Positions 55,901 to 64,000 of a DNA stretch of 64,000 nt are shown piece after piece. Each line of letters begins with the position of its first letter. Within the stretch, counting starts at the first letter, position 1. Origin of the DNA: Lachnospiraceae bacterium. GTDB taxonomy: Bacteria; Bacillota; Clostridia; Lachnospirales; Lachnospiraceae. The stretch is from contig JALERW010000022.1 in NCBI GenBank assembly GCA_022763925.1, positions 1-64,000 on the forward strand. The letters run 5' to 3'. The notes beneath the pieces are model-generated. The model saw only the letters and a list, made by a program, of their open reading frames with translations, made no database searches and was not told the DNA's origin. Made by a program: the position numbers and the translations under genes.

Positions 55901-56231
55901 CAACATTAATATTACGGAGCGCCGCAGGGAGCTGGCCACCCTCCGGGTACTGGGCTTCTATAATAAAGAAGTATCCCAGTATGTATTCCGGGAAAATGTG
56001 GTACTTACGGTGATCGGGGCATTTCTTGGAATCGGACTCGGATGTGTGCTTCACCAGTTTGTTATAGTTACAGCGGAAATTGATTCCATGATGTTCGGAA
56101 GAGTGATTTCTCTGAAGAGCTATATATACAGTATCCTGCTGACGCTGCTGTTTTCCGGGATCATCAACGGAAGCATGCATTTTAAGCTGAAGAAGATCGA
56201 TATGGTGGAATCTCTGAAGAGCGTGGAATAG
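52914..56231 (+). CDS. FtsX-family ABC permease with long extracytoplasmic coiled coil
   Basis: Two FtsX-type TM modules; about 280 residues of heptad-like IADAKKKLADADQEIADGK repeats. Confidence 0.9.
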   Translation: MRNKKKALRKDFYMEIYKTLHRFMSIFLIVALGVAFFSGVRSTEPDMRLSADAFYDESNMMDIRILSELGLTDADVEAVRQTEGVKEVMPGYSYDVLWQQDTELRAVKLMSLPDKMNQITVTDGRLPSGSGECLMDERLAELSGTSLGDTIRLESGDDTDLTDIVGQEEYVVTGFGSTALYLSLERGTTSIGNGSLDGFLVLWPEDFTLEAYTEIALTVEGALEETCYTDAYDDCVQAVEDRLEEISDERCQIRYDEVQQEAQEKIDEGKADIEDAKQQLADAQQKIDDGETKISDAKDEIAGHEKDIADAKKKLADADQEIADGKVELADGWDEYQKGVEQCVDGMDRLKESEAQLAEGRRQTEAGYQQLDAADAQVQEALAGLDARQQQIEGQDLPEDIKNQALQEIAAARVQLEENARELAGKRAELDATSAYLDAQQAEWEKGYWEIQEALEELKEAKALLEEKEQELKDGEKKVSDARKEVTDGEQKLADAKVTLAEGEEDLEEGKKEYEEKRVDAEADIADGEEKIRQAEEDLKEMEVPEWYVLDRNTIQTYVEYGQNAERIGAIGEVFPVIFFLVAALVSLTTMTRMVEEQRTQIGTLKALGYRKMEIAGKYLFYALLATLSGSILGCVVGQKLLPYVIITAYKIMYNNLPDVLTPMNTGYSLMATALAVICTVGAALMACQKALRSVPAELMRPAAPKAGKRILLERFRFLWKRMNFTQKSTARNLVRYKKRFFMTIFGIGGCMALLLVGFGIKDSLICIADTEFGEIRRFSGMITMEKDTGEEEAESLMEKIGSDDRIRDALRVEEMSVDAGSGRVSSEKYAYVIVPSDAGRLSDFICLRERKGHEPLSLGSDGVIITEKLAKLLDAKIGDSIYIKDSDTDKKEVTVSGITENYYMHYIYMSAELYESLYGEAPEFQEILLDAVRSDEEFEDGLQEDYMKESQVAAVSFQSGTSERIRDMLRSMDVLIYVLVISAGLLAFVVLYNLNNINITERRRELATLRVLGFYNKEVSQYVFRENVVLTVIGAFLGIGLGCVLHQFVIVTAEIDSMMFGRVISLKSYIYSILLTLLFSGIINGSMHFKLKKIDMVESLKSVE

Positions 56232-56281
56232 CTGTAAGTCAAATCATGAAACAGAAGCATAAAGGAAAGGATGGGAAAAGG

Positions 56282-56653
56282 ATGGTCACTTTTAATCATT
56301 TTAATTTTAATGTACTGGATATGGAGAGAAGCCTGAAATTTTATGCGGATGCCCTGGATCTGCATCCGGTAAGGGAGAAAAATGCTTCGGACGGCTCTTT
56401 TCGTCTGGTCTATCTGGGAGACGGAAAAACCGGCTTTACTCTGGAGCTGACCTGTTTAAGAGACCGCAAAGAGCCTTATGATCTGGGAGAGGTGGAGTTT
56501 CATCTGGCTTTTATGGCAGAGGACTATGATGCGATCCATCAGAAGCATAAGGAGATGGGGATTATCTGTTTCGAAAATGAAGCTATGGGAATTTACTTTA
56601 TCGAGGATCCGGATGGATACTGGATTGAGATCATACCGTACAGAGAGGCGTAA
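56282..56653 (+). CDS. VOC family (glyoxalase-like) protein
   Basis: FNHFNFNVLDMERSLKFYADALDLHPV ... GIYFIEDPDGYWIEIIP. Confidence 0.92.
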   Translation: MVTFNHFNFNVLDMERSLKFYADALDLHPVREKNASDGSFRLVYLGDGKTGFTLELTCLRDRKEPYDLGEVEFHLAFMAEDYDAIHQKHKEMGIICFENEAMGIYFIEDPDGYWIEIIPYREA

Positions 56654-56656
56654 TTT

Positions 56657-59600
56657 ATGTCATTTCAGTTCATCATCGGAGGCTCCGGCTCCGGTAAATC
56701 CCATCGGCTTTACCGGAAGGTCATTGAAGAATCCAAAAAACATCCGGAGCGGAAATATCTGATTCTGGTACCGGAGCAGTTCACGATGCAGACGCAGAAG
56801 GAGCTGGTCTGCCTTCACCCGAAGCATGGGATTATGAATATTGATGTTCTGAGCTTTGAACGTCTGGCTTATCATGTTTTTGATGAGGTGGGAGGAAGCC
56901 AGAGGACTGTTCTTGAGGAGACCGGAAAAAGCCTGGTTATCCGGCGTCTGGCGATACAAAACAAAGAGAGGCTTTCTGTGCTGGGAAGCAAGCTGGGGCG
57001 AATGGGCTATGTGGGGGAGATGAAATCCATCCTTTCAGAGCTGGCACAGTATAATGTGAGCCGCGATCAGCTGCTCCTGGCGGCAGAGGAGGCGGGGGAT
57101 AACCGGCTCCTGAAAGAAAAGCTTCAGGATATCCTTGTGCTTCAGGATGCTTTCCGGGAATATAAAGAGGAACGATATATTACTTCGGAGGAAGTGCTGG
57201 AGCTGCTCTGCCGGGTGGCGGATCAGTCGTCCATGCTGAAGGACTGCGTTGCTGTGCTGGATGGGTTTACAGGTTTTACTCCCATCCAGTATGTTTTTCT
57301 GCGCAAGCTGATGGAATGTGCCCGGGAAGTGACGGTGACCGTGACCATGGATGTACGGGAATACCCTTTCACAGCACTTCATGAGGAAGAACTGTTTGCC
57401 CTCAGCAAGCAGACCATCTGGGAGCTGAGACGGATCGCACAGGAGTGCGGCGTGAGAGAGGAGGAGCCGCTGCTGCTTCCCGGCCCCCGGTTTCAAAGCA
57501 GTCGGGCGATGGCTTTCCTGGAGCAGCATATTCTTCGTTATGACGGAGCAGTCTTTGAAGGAACACAGGATAATATAAGGCTTTGCAGGGCTTCAGACCC
57601 CGGGGAGGAGGTCCTTTTTGCTGCCCGGGAAATCTGCCGTCTGGTATATGAGGAAGGCTTCCGTTACAGGGACATTGCGGTAATTACCGCCGACATGGAT
57701 GGATACAGAAGGTATATAAAGCGGCAGTTTGATGACAGCGCAATCCCCTGTTTTATTGATTACAAAAGGGATATTCTTTCCAACCCTGTTGTGGAATTTC
57801 TTCGTGCAGCCCTTCAGATGGTGGATGAGGACTTTTCCTATGAAAGTGTGTTTCGGTATCTTCGCTGCGGACTTGCCGCTTTGTCGCAGGAGGCGGTGGA
57901 CCGGATGGATAATTACTGCAGAGCGATGGGGATCCGTGGGTATCGTGTGTACGAAAGGGAATGGACCGGAACCTATCAGGGGCAGGATCCGGAGGAATTA
58001 AAGCTTCTGAATCAGATACGGGAGGAATTCCTGTCTCAGGTAAAGGAATTCAAAGAACGGTATGCCAAAAGTACGGCAACCGTACGGGATCGGACCGAAG
58101 GGCTGTATCGCTGGTGCGAACGCCTGAATATTCAGGAACAGCTTCTGGAATACGAGAAGGCCTTTCTTGCGGAAAATAAGCAGGATCTGGCCAAGGAATA
58201 TGCGCAGGTGTACCGGATTGTAATGGAATTGTTTGACAAACTGGTGGAGCTGATGGGGGATGAAATGCTTCCGCTGAAGGAATACGGACGGATACTGGAT
58301 GCAGGCTTTGAGGAGGCCAGAGTCGGAATTATTCCGCCGGGAACGGACCAGGTGGTCGTGGGAGATATGGAGAGAACCAGACTGAAGGATATTCGTGTGC
58401 TGTTCGTCCTGGGAGTAAATGACGGAATCATTCCGATTACAAGGGATGCGCACGGGATTCTGTCAGCCCTGGACCGGGAGAGCCTGAAGGGGATGCGGAT
58501 CCATCTGTCGCCCGACCGGAAAGAAAATGCCTGGATCCAGCAGTTTTATCTGTATATCAATCTGACAAAGCCGTCAGAGCGTCTGTATGTGAGCTACAGT
58601 CTCAGAAACCGAAAGGGGGAGCTTCTGCGGCCATCCTATCTGGTAGGAATGATAAGAGAGCTGTTTCCCGGGATCGGAGCAGAAAACCGAGAGGGAAACG
58701 GGCTTCTTTCGGCCGCCGCATCCAGACGCCAGGGCCTTGTGAATCTGGCGCTTGCCGTTGGAGAAGACCGATTTGAGGAACCGGATGCGCAGAAGCTGAG
58801 CCATTATTTTTTGAAGGATGCAGAAGGTCGCTGCCAGATGGAGCAGCTTCTGCATGCGGCAGAGGCCCGCAAGAGCAGGCTGGCCCTGAACCGTTCTGTT
58901 GCGAAGGCTCTTTACGGGGAGGAGCTGACGGGGAGCGTTACCCGCCTGGAGAAATATGCATCCTGTGCATATGCACATTTCCTTTCCTATGGACTTCGGC
59001 TGAAGGAACGAAAGGAATACACCTTTGCAGCGCTGGATCTGGGCAATATTCTCCACCGGGCATTGGAACTGTATACGGAGGAGCTGGAACGGGGGCCCTA
59101 TACATGGTTTGATGTTCCGCAAAAGGAACAGGAGCAGCTGATGGACGGGTGCGTCGAGCAGGTAGCTGCAGATTACGGAAACACAATCCTTCTGTCCAGC
59201 TTCCGGAACAATTACATGCTTCAGCGGATGAAACAGATGGGACGCCGGACGGTGTGGGCGGTTACGGAACAGGTGAGGAGAGGGAAATTTGTGCCCAGAG
59301 GATTTGAGGTGGAATTTTCTGCGGCAGATCATTTGTCGTCTGTCAGCTTTCTTTTAAAGGATAACACCCGGATGAAGCTGACGGGCAGGATTGACCGGAC
59401 GGATGTCTATGAGGATGAAAACAGCATTCTTGTGAAAGTAGTGGATTATAAAACCGGGGCGAAAAGCTTTGATGCGGGAGAAGTGTATTATGGGCTGTCT
59501 CTGCAGCTTGCGGTTTACATGAATGCCGCCATGGAAATGGAGCAGCGTACGCATGGGGAGAAGCTGGTGATCCCTGCAGCCATGCTGTACTATCAGATGA

Positions 59601-60121
59601 AGGATCCCATTCTGGAGACGGAGGCCTCTCTTACAGAGGAAGCGATGCAGGATGCCCGTTTAAAGGAGTTGTGCACCAGGGGGCTGGTGAACAGCAATCC
59701 CGATATTATACAGCTGCTGGATAAGGACGAGGGGAAGGGCGTTCCGGTGATCCCGGCCTCCGTTACAAAAAGCGGAAGCTTAAGCGCCCGTTCCTCGGCG
59801 GCCGACACGTCTCAGATCAGACAGCTTCTGGCACATGTGCAGAAAACGATGAGAATTTTCGGAGAAGAGATTATGGATGGAAATATTTCTGCAGCTCCGG
59901 GGAAGCAGGGGACTTTGACGGCCTGTGACTATTGCCTTTACAAAGGAATCTGCGGCTTTGATCCGAAACTCCCGGGCTGCAGCTATCAGAAATTTCCGTC
60001 GCTTTCTCCTGCACAGGTGTGGGATCGGCTGAAGGAGGAGGACGGGTCAGAAGAGCGTCCGGAGAACACTTCGGAACAGGTGGAAGGAGAGAAGCAGGAT
60101 GGCAGTGGCATGGACGGCTGA
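56657..60121 (+). CDS. addB: Helicase-exonuclease AddAB, subunit AddB
   Basis: FIIGGSGSGKSHRLYRKVIEESKK; C-terminal nuclease VKVVDYKTGAKSFD and Fe-S cysteines CDYCLYKGICGFDPKLPGC. Confidence 0.95.
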   Translation: MSFQFIIGGSGSGKSHRLYRKVIEESKKHPERKYLILVPEQFTMQTQKELVCLHPKHGIMNIDVLSFERLAYHVFDEVGGSQRTVLEETGKSLVIRRLAIQNKERLSVLGSKLGRMGYVGEMKSILSELAQYNVSRDQLLLAAEEAGDNRLLKEKLQDILVLQDAFREYKEERYITSEEVLELLCRVADQSSMLKDCVAVLDGFTGFTPIQYVFLRKLMECAREVTVTVTMDVREYPFTALHEEELFALSKQTIWELRRIAQECGVREEEPLLLPGPRFQSSRAMAFLEQHILRYDGAVFEGTQDNIRLCRASDPGEEVLFAAREICRLVYEEGFRYRDIAVITADMDGYRRYIKRQFDDSAIPCFIDYKRDILSNPVVEFLRAALQMVDEDFSYESVFRYLRCGLAALSQEAVDRMDNYCRAMGIRGYRVYEREWTGTYQGQDPEELKLLNQIREEFLSQVKEFKERYAKSTATVRDRTEGLYRWCERLNIQEQLLEYEKAFLAENKQDLAKEYAQVYRIVMELFDKLVELMGDEMLPLKEYGRILDAGFEEARVGIIPPGTDQVVVGDMERTRLKDIRVLFVLGVNDGIIPITRDAHGILSALDRESLKGMRIHLSPDRKENAWIQQFYLYINLTKPSERLYVSYSLRNRKGELLRPSYLVGMIRELFPGIGAENREGNGLLSAAASRRQGLVNLALAVGEDRFEEPDAQKLSHYFLKDAEGRCQMEQLLHAAEARKSRLALNRSVAKALYGEELTGSVTRLEKYASCAYAHFLSYGLRLKERKEYTFAALDLGNILHRALELYTEELERGPYTWFDVPQKEQEQLMDGCVEQVAADYGNTILLSSFRNNYMLQRMKQMGRRTVWAVTEQVRRGKFVPRGFEVEFSAADHLSSVSFLLKDNTRMKLTGRIDRTDVYEDENSILVKVVDYKTGAKSFDAGEVYYGLSLQLAVYMNAAMEMEQRTHGEKLVIPAAMLYYQMKDPILETEASLTEEAMQDARLKELCTRGLVNSNPDIIQLLDKDEGKGVPVIPASVTKSGSLSARSSAADTSQIRQLLAHVQKTMRIFGEEIMDGNISAAPGKQGTLTACDYCLYKGICGFDPKLPGCSYQKFPSLSPAQVWDRLKEEDGSEERPENTSEQVEGEKQDGSGMDG

Positions 60122-63100
60122 TCAGCAGAGAGTGATTGATACCAGAGGGAAAAATATTCTGGTTTCTGCTGCGGCGGGTTCCGGAAAGACAGCGGTGCTT
60201 GCGGCAAGAATTCTGGCGCTGATTACGGATGAAAAGGATCCGATGGATATTGATGAGCTTCTGGTTGTGACATTTACAAGGGCAGCTGCGGATGAGATGA
60301 GGGAGAGGATCCGCAGAGAGCTGGAGACGGCACACCGGAAGCATCCGTCTGACCGGCATCTCTTAAGACAGCTGACTCTGATTCACAATGCATCCATTAT
60401 GACGATCGACAGCTTCTGTATGCAGGTGGTGAAAAACCATTTTCAGGAGGTGGATCTGGATCCTTCCTTCCGGGTTGGTGAGGAGGGGGAGCTGAAGCTT
60501 CTGATGCAGGATGTCATCGAGGAAATTCTGGAGGAAGCCTACGAGGAGGGAACAAAGGAATTTCTGGATTTTGCGGATGGTTATGCCTCGGGCAGAACGG
60601 ACCGGGCGCTGGAGGGGCTGATCTTGAAGCTGTATCAGTTTTCTTCAAGCCATCCATGGCCGGATGCTTGGCTGGAACAGTGCATGATGGAGGCGGAGGA
60701 AGGACTGCTTCAGGAGGACCGTCGGCCTCTGTGGCTGGAGGATCTTATGCAAAGCATTCGTTCAAGCCTTGACTCTTATCTGAAATATGCGAAAAGAGCA
60801 GCCGAAATCTGCCGGATGCCGGACGGCCCCTATATGTACGAAGAGGCCATAGCTTCTGATATCAGGCAGCTGGAGGAAATGATGGAAGCCGGAAGCTTTG
60901 AGCGGCTTTATGCCGCCATTACCTCCTACCAGCCGGTAAGACTGTCCGGAAAGCGGGATGCGGCGGTGTCGGAGGCAAAAAAGGCGGCGGTAAAGGAACT
61001 GCGGGAGAACTGGAAAAAGGGAATTGACGGACTGAAGAAAAAATATTTTTTTCAGAGCATCGAAGAGATGCAGGATTCCATGAACCGATGCCGGACGGCG
61101 GAGACGTGTCTGGTGAAGCTGACCAGACGTTTTGCCCGGCGGTATCAGCAGAAGAAACAGGACCGGAATCTGGTGGACTTTTCGGATCTGGAGCATGACG
61201 CCCTGCATATCTTCCTGAAGGAGACAGAGGGGGTGCTGGTGCGATCGGATGTGGCCAGAGCCTATGCAAAAAAATACAGAGAAATTTTCATTGACGAGTA
61301 TCAGGACAGCAATCTGGTACAGGAGGTTCTTCTGAACAGCATTTCCAGGGAGGAGGAGGGCGGTCGCAATCTCTTTATGGTAGGAGATGTAAAGCAGAGT
61401 ATATACAGCTTTCGTCTGGCAAGACCTCAGCTGTTCCTGGAGAAATATCATCGTTACGGAAAAGGGGCCGAGGGGTGTTTAAGGATCGATCTGAAACAGA
61501 ATTTCCGAAGCAGAAAGACGGTGCTTGAGGGAATCAATTTTCTTTTCCGGCAGATCATGCAGGCGCAGCTGGGAGAGGTGGAGTATGATGACGCTGCCGC
61601 ACTTTATCCGGGTGCGGCTTATTCCGGGGAGGATGAGCCCGGAGAGCTTATCCTGCTGGAGAATGATCCGGACAGCGAAGAGCAGGAGAGAACGTCCAGA
61701 GAGCTGGAGGCAAAGCTCTGTGCGGACCGTATCCGAAAACTGAAGGGAGAGCTTCTGGTGACGGATGAGGAGACGAAAAAGCTCCGTCCGGTAAAATATT
61801 CGGATATGGTGATCCTTCTTCGTGCCATGGATGGCTGGGCGGACGTGGTACAGGAGGTTCTGACGGAGGAAGGAATTCCCTGCAGAGCCATGCAGCGCAG
61901 CGGTTATTTTACCTCCATGGAGATCCAGATCCTTTTGAATTTCCTGCGGATCATTGACAATCCGAGGCAGGATATTCCCCTGACATCTGTGCTGAAATCT
62001 CCGATCGGTGGGTTTTCTGAGGAAGAGCTGGCAAAAATCCGTTCGGCATTTCCCCAGGGAGCGTTTTATGAGGCCTGTCTTGCCTTTCGGGAGCAGGAGT
62101 CGGCGTCCGCTCTGAAGGACAAGCTGAATGGCTTTTACCGGATGCTGGAGCACTATCGCAGCATGGTTCCCTATACGCCGATCCATCAGCTGATCTGGGA
62201 TATCCTGGATCAGACCGGATTTGAAGCATACGTATCTGCCATGCCCGGAGGGGCTGCGCGGCGGGCGAATCTTCATATGTTGGCCGACAAGGCGATGGTA
62301 TTTGAATCTACCAGCTACAGCGGACTGTTTCATTTTGTGCGGTATATCGACCGGATGATCCGTTATCAGGTGGACTGCCCGGAAGCGGATGGGACAAAGG
62401 AACAGCCGGATGCGGTGGAGATTCAGAGCATTCATAAGAGCAAGGGTCTGGAATATCCGGTGGTTTTTCTTATGGGTCTGGGTAAACGCTTCAATGAGAT
62501 GGATGTGAGAAGTCCGGTGGTACTTCATATGGAGTATGGAATCGGACTGGATTATGTGGATCCAAAGAGCCGGGTGAAGTTTGCGGTACTTAAAAAGCGG
62601 GCAATGATGCGGCGGATGCGTTCAGAAATGCTCGGAGAAGAGCTCCGGGTGCTGTATGTGGCCATGACCCGGGCAAAGGAGAAGCTGATTCTGACCGGAA
62701 CCGTGCGTTCCCTGGAAAAGGAAGTGCCGAAGTGGTATGAAAAGGCTTTCAGCTCGTCGGAAAAGCTTTCTTATGATGCATTATTTTCTGCCGGAAGCTG
62801 TCTGGATTTTCTCATGCCGGCTCTGCTTCGAAATTCATGCTGTGAAACGCTTTTAAAGCGTCTGGGGCTGGAGGCTCCGGTATCGGATCCGCTGTACCTT
62901 ATCCCCTCCGGTATTCAGGTAAAGGTAACTGCGGCAATGGATATGGTGTGGGAGAAAACCGGACAGGAGCTGAAACGGCAGGAACAGCTGGAGCAGTGGA
63001 GGAAGGTGCTTCAAAGAACCGGGAAGGAAGAAACCCTGAAAGAATCCCTGGAAGCTTCCATGCTGTGGGAGGGAGCCTATCCATGGAAACGGTATGAAAA

Positions 63101-63761
63101 TCTGCCTGTGAAGCTTTCTGTGTCAGAGCTGAAGAAGCAGAAAAATAAAATCGGTGATGAAGCGTCAAAGGAGCTGTATGAGGACGCGCCGGTGATGCCG
63201 CTGATTCCGAGATTTCTGTCAGACCAGAAGAGCACGACAGGCTCTGTTCGTGGAGATGCCTATCACCGGCTGATGGAAATGCTGGATTTTGCCATTGTAC
63301 CGGAAAGAGAATTCCTGGAAAAGGAAATATTGGGACTTATAGAATCCGGCCGTTTCTCCCGGGAAGAATATGAGCTGGTGGATCCGGAAGATATTCTTTT
63401 GCTGCTTTCTTCTTCTCTGGGAAGGCGGATGGCCGGGGCCTGCAGAAAGGGCCTGCTCTTTCGGGAGCAGCCGTTTGTGCTCGGGCTGCCTGCGGGAGAG
63501 GTTCGTCCGGAATATGCAGACAGCGGGGAGCAGCTTTTGATCCAGGGGATTATAGATGCCTTTTTCTATGAGGGAGAGGAGCTTGTGCTGCTGGATTACA
63601 AAACGGACCGTCTGTACCGGGAGGAGGATTTTGAAAATCGTTACCGGATACAGCTGGATTATTATAAAAAAGCATTGGAGCAGATTACAGAAAAGCGTGT
63701 GAAGGAAATCTATATTTATTCCTTTACGCTGGAAAAAGCGATATGCCTTTATAGGGAATAG
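60099..63761 (+). CDS. addA: Helicase-exonuclease AddAB, subunit AddA
   Basis: WTADQQRVIDTRGKNILVSAAAGSGKTAVLAARIL; EIFIDEYQDSN; C-terminal VLLDYKTDR nuclease motif. Confidence 0.97.
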   Translation: MAVAWTADQQRVIDTRGKNILVSAAAGSGKTAVLAARILALITDEKDPMDIDELLVVTFTRAAADEMRERIRRELETAHRKHPSDRHLLRQLTLIHNASIMTIDSFCMQVVKNHFQEVDLDPSFRVGEEGELKLLMQDVIEEILEEAYEEGTKEFLDFADGYASGRTDRALEGLILKLYQFSSSHPWPDAWLEQCMMEAEEGLLQEDRRPLWLEDLMQSIRSSLDSYLKYAKRAAEICRMPDGPYMYEEAIASDIRQLEEMMEAGSFERLYAAITSYQPVRLSGKRDAAVSEAKKAAVKELRENWKKGIDGLKKKYFFQSIEEMQDSMNRCRTAETCLVKLTRRFARRYQQKKQDRNLVDFSDLEHDALHIFLKETEGVLVRSDVARAYAKKYREIFIDEYQDSNLVQEVLLNSISREEEGGRNLFMVGDVKQSIYSFRLARPQLFLEKYHRYGKGAEGCLRIDLKQNFRSRKTVLEGINFLFRQIMQAQLGEVEYDDAAALYPGAAYSGEDEPGELILLENDPDSEEQERTSRELEAKLCADRIRKLKGELLVTDEETKKLRPVKYSDMVILLRAMDGWADVVQEVLTEEGIPCRAMQRSGYFTSMEIQILLNFLRIIDNPRQDIPLTSVLKSPIGGFSEEELAKIRSAFPQGAFYEACLAFREQESASALKDKLNGFYRMLEHYRSMVPYTPIHQLIWDILDQTGFEAYVSAMPGGAARRANLHMLADKAMVFESTSYSGLFHFVRYIDRMIRYQVDCPEADGTKEQPDAVEIQSIHKSKGLEYPVVFLMGLGKRFNEMDVRSPVVLHMEYGIGLDYVDPKSRVKFAVLKKRAMMRRMRSEMLGEELRVLYVAMTRAKEKLILTGTVRSLEKEVPKWYEKAFSSSEKLSYDALFSAGSCLDFLMPALLRNSCCETLLKRLGLEAPVSDPLYLIPSGIQVKVTAAMDMVWEKTGQELKRQEQLEQWRKVLQRTGKEETLKESLEASMLWEGAYPWKRYENLPVKLSVSELKKQKNKIGDEASKELYEDAPVMPLIPRFLSDQKSTTGSVRGDAYHRLMEMLDFAIVPEREFLEKEILGLIESGRFSREEYELVDPEDILLLLSSSLGRRMAGACRKGLLFREQPFVLGLPAGEVRPEYADSGEQLLIQGIIDAFFYEGEELVLLDYKTDRLYREEDFENRYRIQLDYYKKALEQITEKRVKEIYIYSFTLEKAICLYRE

Positions 63762-63766
63762 CAGGA

Positions 63767-63806
63767 TTTTCCCGGGATCTTAATGGAATCCCGGGAAAAT
63801 TTTTTT
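63767..63806 (+). terminator. Rho-independent terminator of addAB
   Basis: TTTTCCCGGGAT ... AATCCCGGGAAAATTTTTTT. Confidence 0.8.
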
Positions 63807-63849
63807 GATCCTGTTAAAGAAATCTTCAGAAAATCTTCAGAAACATTAC

Positions 63850-63878
63850 TTGACACATAATATTATACAACATATAAT
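63850..63878 (+). promoter_or_regulatory. Consensus SigA promoter of the PadR-like gene
   Basis: TTGACA - 17 bp - TATAAT. Confidence 0.85.
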
Positions 63879-63882
63879 ATTA
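63858..63882. promoter_or_regulatory. Perfect inverted repeat overlapping the promoter, putative PadR operator
   Basis: TAATATTAT - 7 bp - ATAATATTA. Confidence 0.6.
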
Positions 63883-63938
63883 CCATAAAAACAATATTAT
63901 AAAAAATACACAGTATATTTACACAAGGAGATGAGCAG

Positions 63939-64000
63939 ATGGTTTTTAACACGGGAGCGGCGCTTCTGGATGCCATAGTGCTGGCTGTAATCTCGAAAGA
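63939..64000 (+). CDS. PadR-family transcriptional regulator, N-terminus (3' truncated by window edge)
   Basis: RBS AAGGAG, MVFNTGAALLDAIVLAVISKE. Confidence 0.75.
   Translation, partial: MVFNTGAALLDAIVLAVISK

Noticed and set aside
1-64000. Anti-phage defence island or prophage
   Set aside because: No restriction, toxin-antitoxin, Abi, integrase or phage structural genes recognised; AddAB and the Rpn-like relics are not sufficient evidence.

Overview
The window is 64 kb of chromosome from an anaerobic Firmicute. Gene content and codon style suggest Lachnospiraceae, but this is inference and no database was searched. Most of it is compact core genome: glmS, an HtrA-type protease, a ClpX-like ATPase, a LicT-type antiterminator with a glucose-family PTS, glnA with an ANTAR gene, dapF-dapL, asnA, a T-box with archaeal-type aspS and gatCAB, iorAB/ACT/paaK, csp, a VanY-like peptidase with a two-component system, a MATE and an MFS transporter, a Ser/Thr kinase, a MacB/FtsX-type ABC transporter, and addAB. 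No CRISPR array, rRNA or tRNA gene was recognised. The observations most worth following up are: (i) a probable ~175-nt structured RNA or attenuator (about 51926-52103) with its own promoter, a 16-bp hairpin whose loop copies the 3' arm of the following terminator, and an ABC transporter downstream; (ii) a 643-bp element (31281-31923) with perfect 16-bp terminal inverted repeats around an N-terminally truncated Rpn/PD-(D/E)XK-like gene, whose left end can form a hairpin over the gene's own RBS, plus a decayed relative with the same end sequence at 20902-21199; (iii) a single ORF joining a GT2 glycosyltransferase to a deoxyinosine/uracil-DNA-glycosylase-like domain through an AT-hook-like 8-aa repeat linker; (iv) a lipoprotein M15 peptidase with an in-frame TAA directly after the lipobox Cys, flanked by GGGGACAGTCCC palindromes; (v) a translationally coupled non-PASTA kinase and giant Ig-like surface protein; (vi) shared 11-bp-phased TTAA boxes upstream of htrA and of two tiny exported-protein genes.
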